From Hirudo medicinalis (Eukaryota; Annelida; Clitellata; Hirudinida; Hirudinidae), in the NCBI GenBank assembly GCA_011800805.1, contig MPNW01000023.1, positions 82,593 through 146,592 of the forward strand: a stretch of 64,000 bases of DNA. Reading direction: 5' to 3'. The notes beneath the pieces were generated by a model. That model worked only from the letters and a program-made list of their open reading frames with translations, searched no databases and was not told where the DNA came from. The position numbers and the translations under genes are program-made. Each line of letters starts with the position of its first letter. The first letter of the stretch is position 1. Of the stretch, positions 63,445-64,000 are shown one piece after another.

Positions 63445-64000
63445 ATACTACGAATATGTACAAATCGCCTAGCACGAACGAGATGAACTCACCCAAAAAA
63501 CAGGATTCCCAGCAAGCAGAATTATGCAATTTCATAATTTCAGTTCTTCACTATTTTTCCCATTTTCTTTGCAATGTTTGATTTGCTACTGTGGCTAGGT
63601 CAACTTTCCATTTGCTAACTGATTCAGTATTCCCAGCATTTCAATCGCTCAATTGTCAATAAACCGTGTTTGTATTTAAAACATAAGTGCACGCTAGTTT
63701 TGTTTGTTTTTTGTACAATGGTTCGCCAACCACTTTAATTCATTAGAAAACGCTCTAAGTGCTCTGGACAACTGCTCCATATGAAACAAGCATGCTGGCT
63801 ATTTTATGGAGACTTCTTTCCTCAGGCAGTACAAATCGAATTGAGAGTGAACATTTCAAATTAGAGAAGTAATGCCAAAGTTGCATGAGTAGTATCAATG
63901 ACAAACCAACCCACACTGTCATTTAGTGCAAAACCTTCCCATATCCCCAATGCTGCACTTCAGAACATTTCCTGACTTTATCACAAAGACAAATCATTTT
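63445..64000 (+). other. 3' UTR and flank of the K2P gene
   Basis: No further coding exon is seen. A canonical poly(A) signal lies about 214 bases after the stop, and what follows is unassigned. Confidence 0.5.
63658..63663 (+). terminator. Poly(A) signal AATAAA, K2P gene
   Basis: AATAAA occurs in the expected position downstream of the stop at 63444 and is followed by GT-rich sequence (ccgtgtttgtat; further ttttgtttgttttttg at 63697). It was chosen by motif and position only. Confidence 0.5.

Overview
The window is nuclear DNA from an invertebrate animal. It is AT-rich, its genes are split into short exons by GT-AG introns (one clear GC-AG case), and it carries animal-specific families: a Wnt, a two-pore K+ channel, a DEG/ENaC channel, a tetraspanin, NPC2, SPATS2 and an immunoglobulin-superfamily protein. 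Many decayed LINEs, SINEs and DNA transposons lie between and inside the genes. I cannot fix the phylum. Nothing bacterial or viral was recognised. All exon models below were built by hand from reading frame, splice sites and codon phase; no transcript or homology search was available.

Layout. 1-3.8 kb is a transposon graveyard: an R2-like LINE end, a hAT transposase remnant, and an L2/CR1-type LINE end. 6.3-12.7 kb (+) is a DEG/ENaC channel gene of about 561 aa whose introns hold an R2-like LINE fragment and a dead Tc1/mariner element. A pogo-type transposase scrap lies at 13.9-14.1 kb. Three genes on the minus strand follow: NPC2 (14.2-15.3 kb), a tetraspanin (17.6-20.0 kb, with a hAT-type MITE in an intron) and SPATS2 (21.8-25.6 kb). 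28.3-33.0 kb (+) is an eight-exon gene for an unidentified 486-aa protein made of repeated modules and ending in a CaaX-like box. 33-41 kb is gene-poor, with a second hAT-type MITE, a tRNA-derived SINE and microsatellites. 41.3-45.1 kb (+) is an Ig-superfamily gene with a signal peptide. It may continue, across a LINE-filled gap, into the cysteine-rich exons at 51.5-52.6 kb. 57.4-59.1 kb (-) is a Wnt gene with Wnt1-class features and an unusual lysine-rich insertion. 61.7-63.4 kb (+) is a TASK-type K2P channel, divergent from the Wnt gene.

The genes do not form an operon or pathway; they are ordinary neighbours. The most distinctive items are the repeated-module CaaX protein, the Wnt insertion, the very long cytoplasmic loop of the TASK channel, the furin-like site and Cys-rich insert of the DEG/ENaC channel, and two MITEs of different length that share ends and carry 8-bp target duplications.
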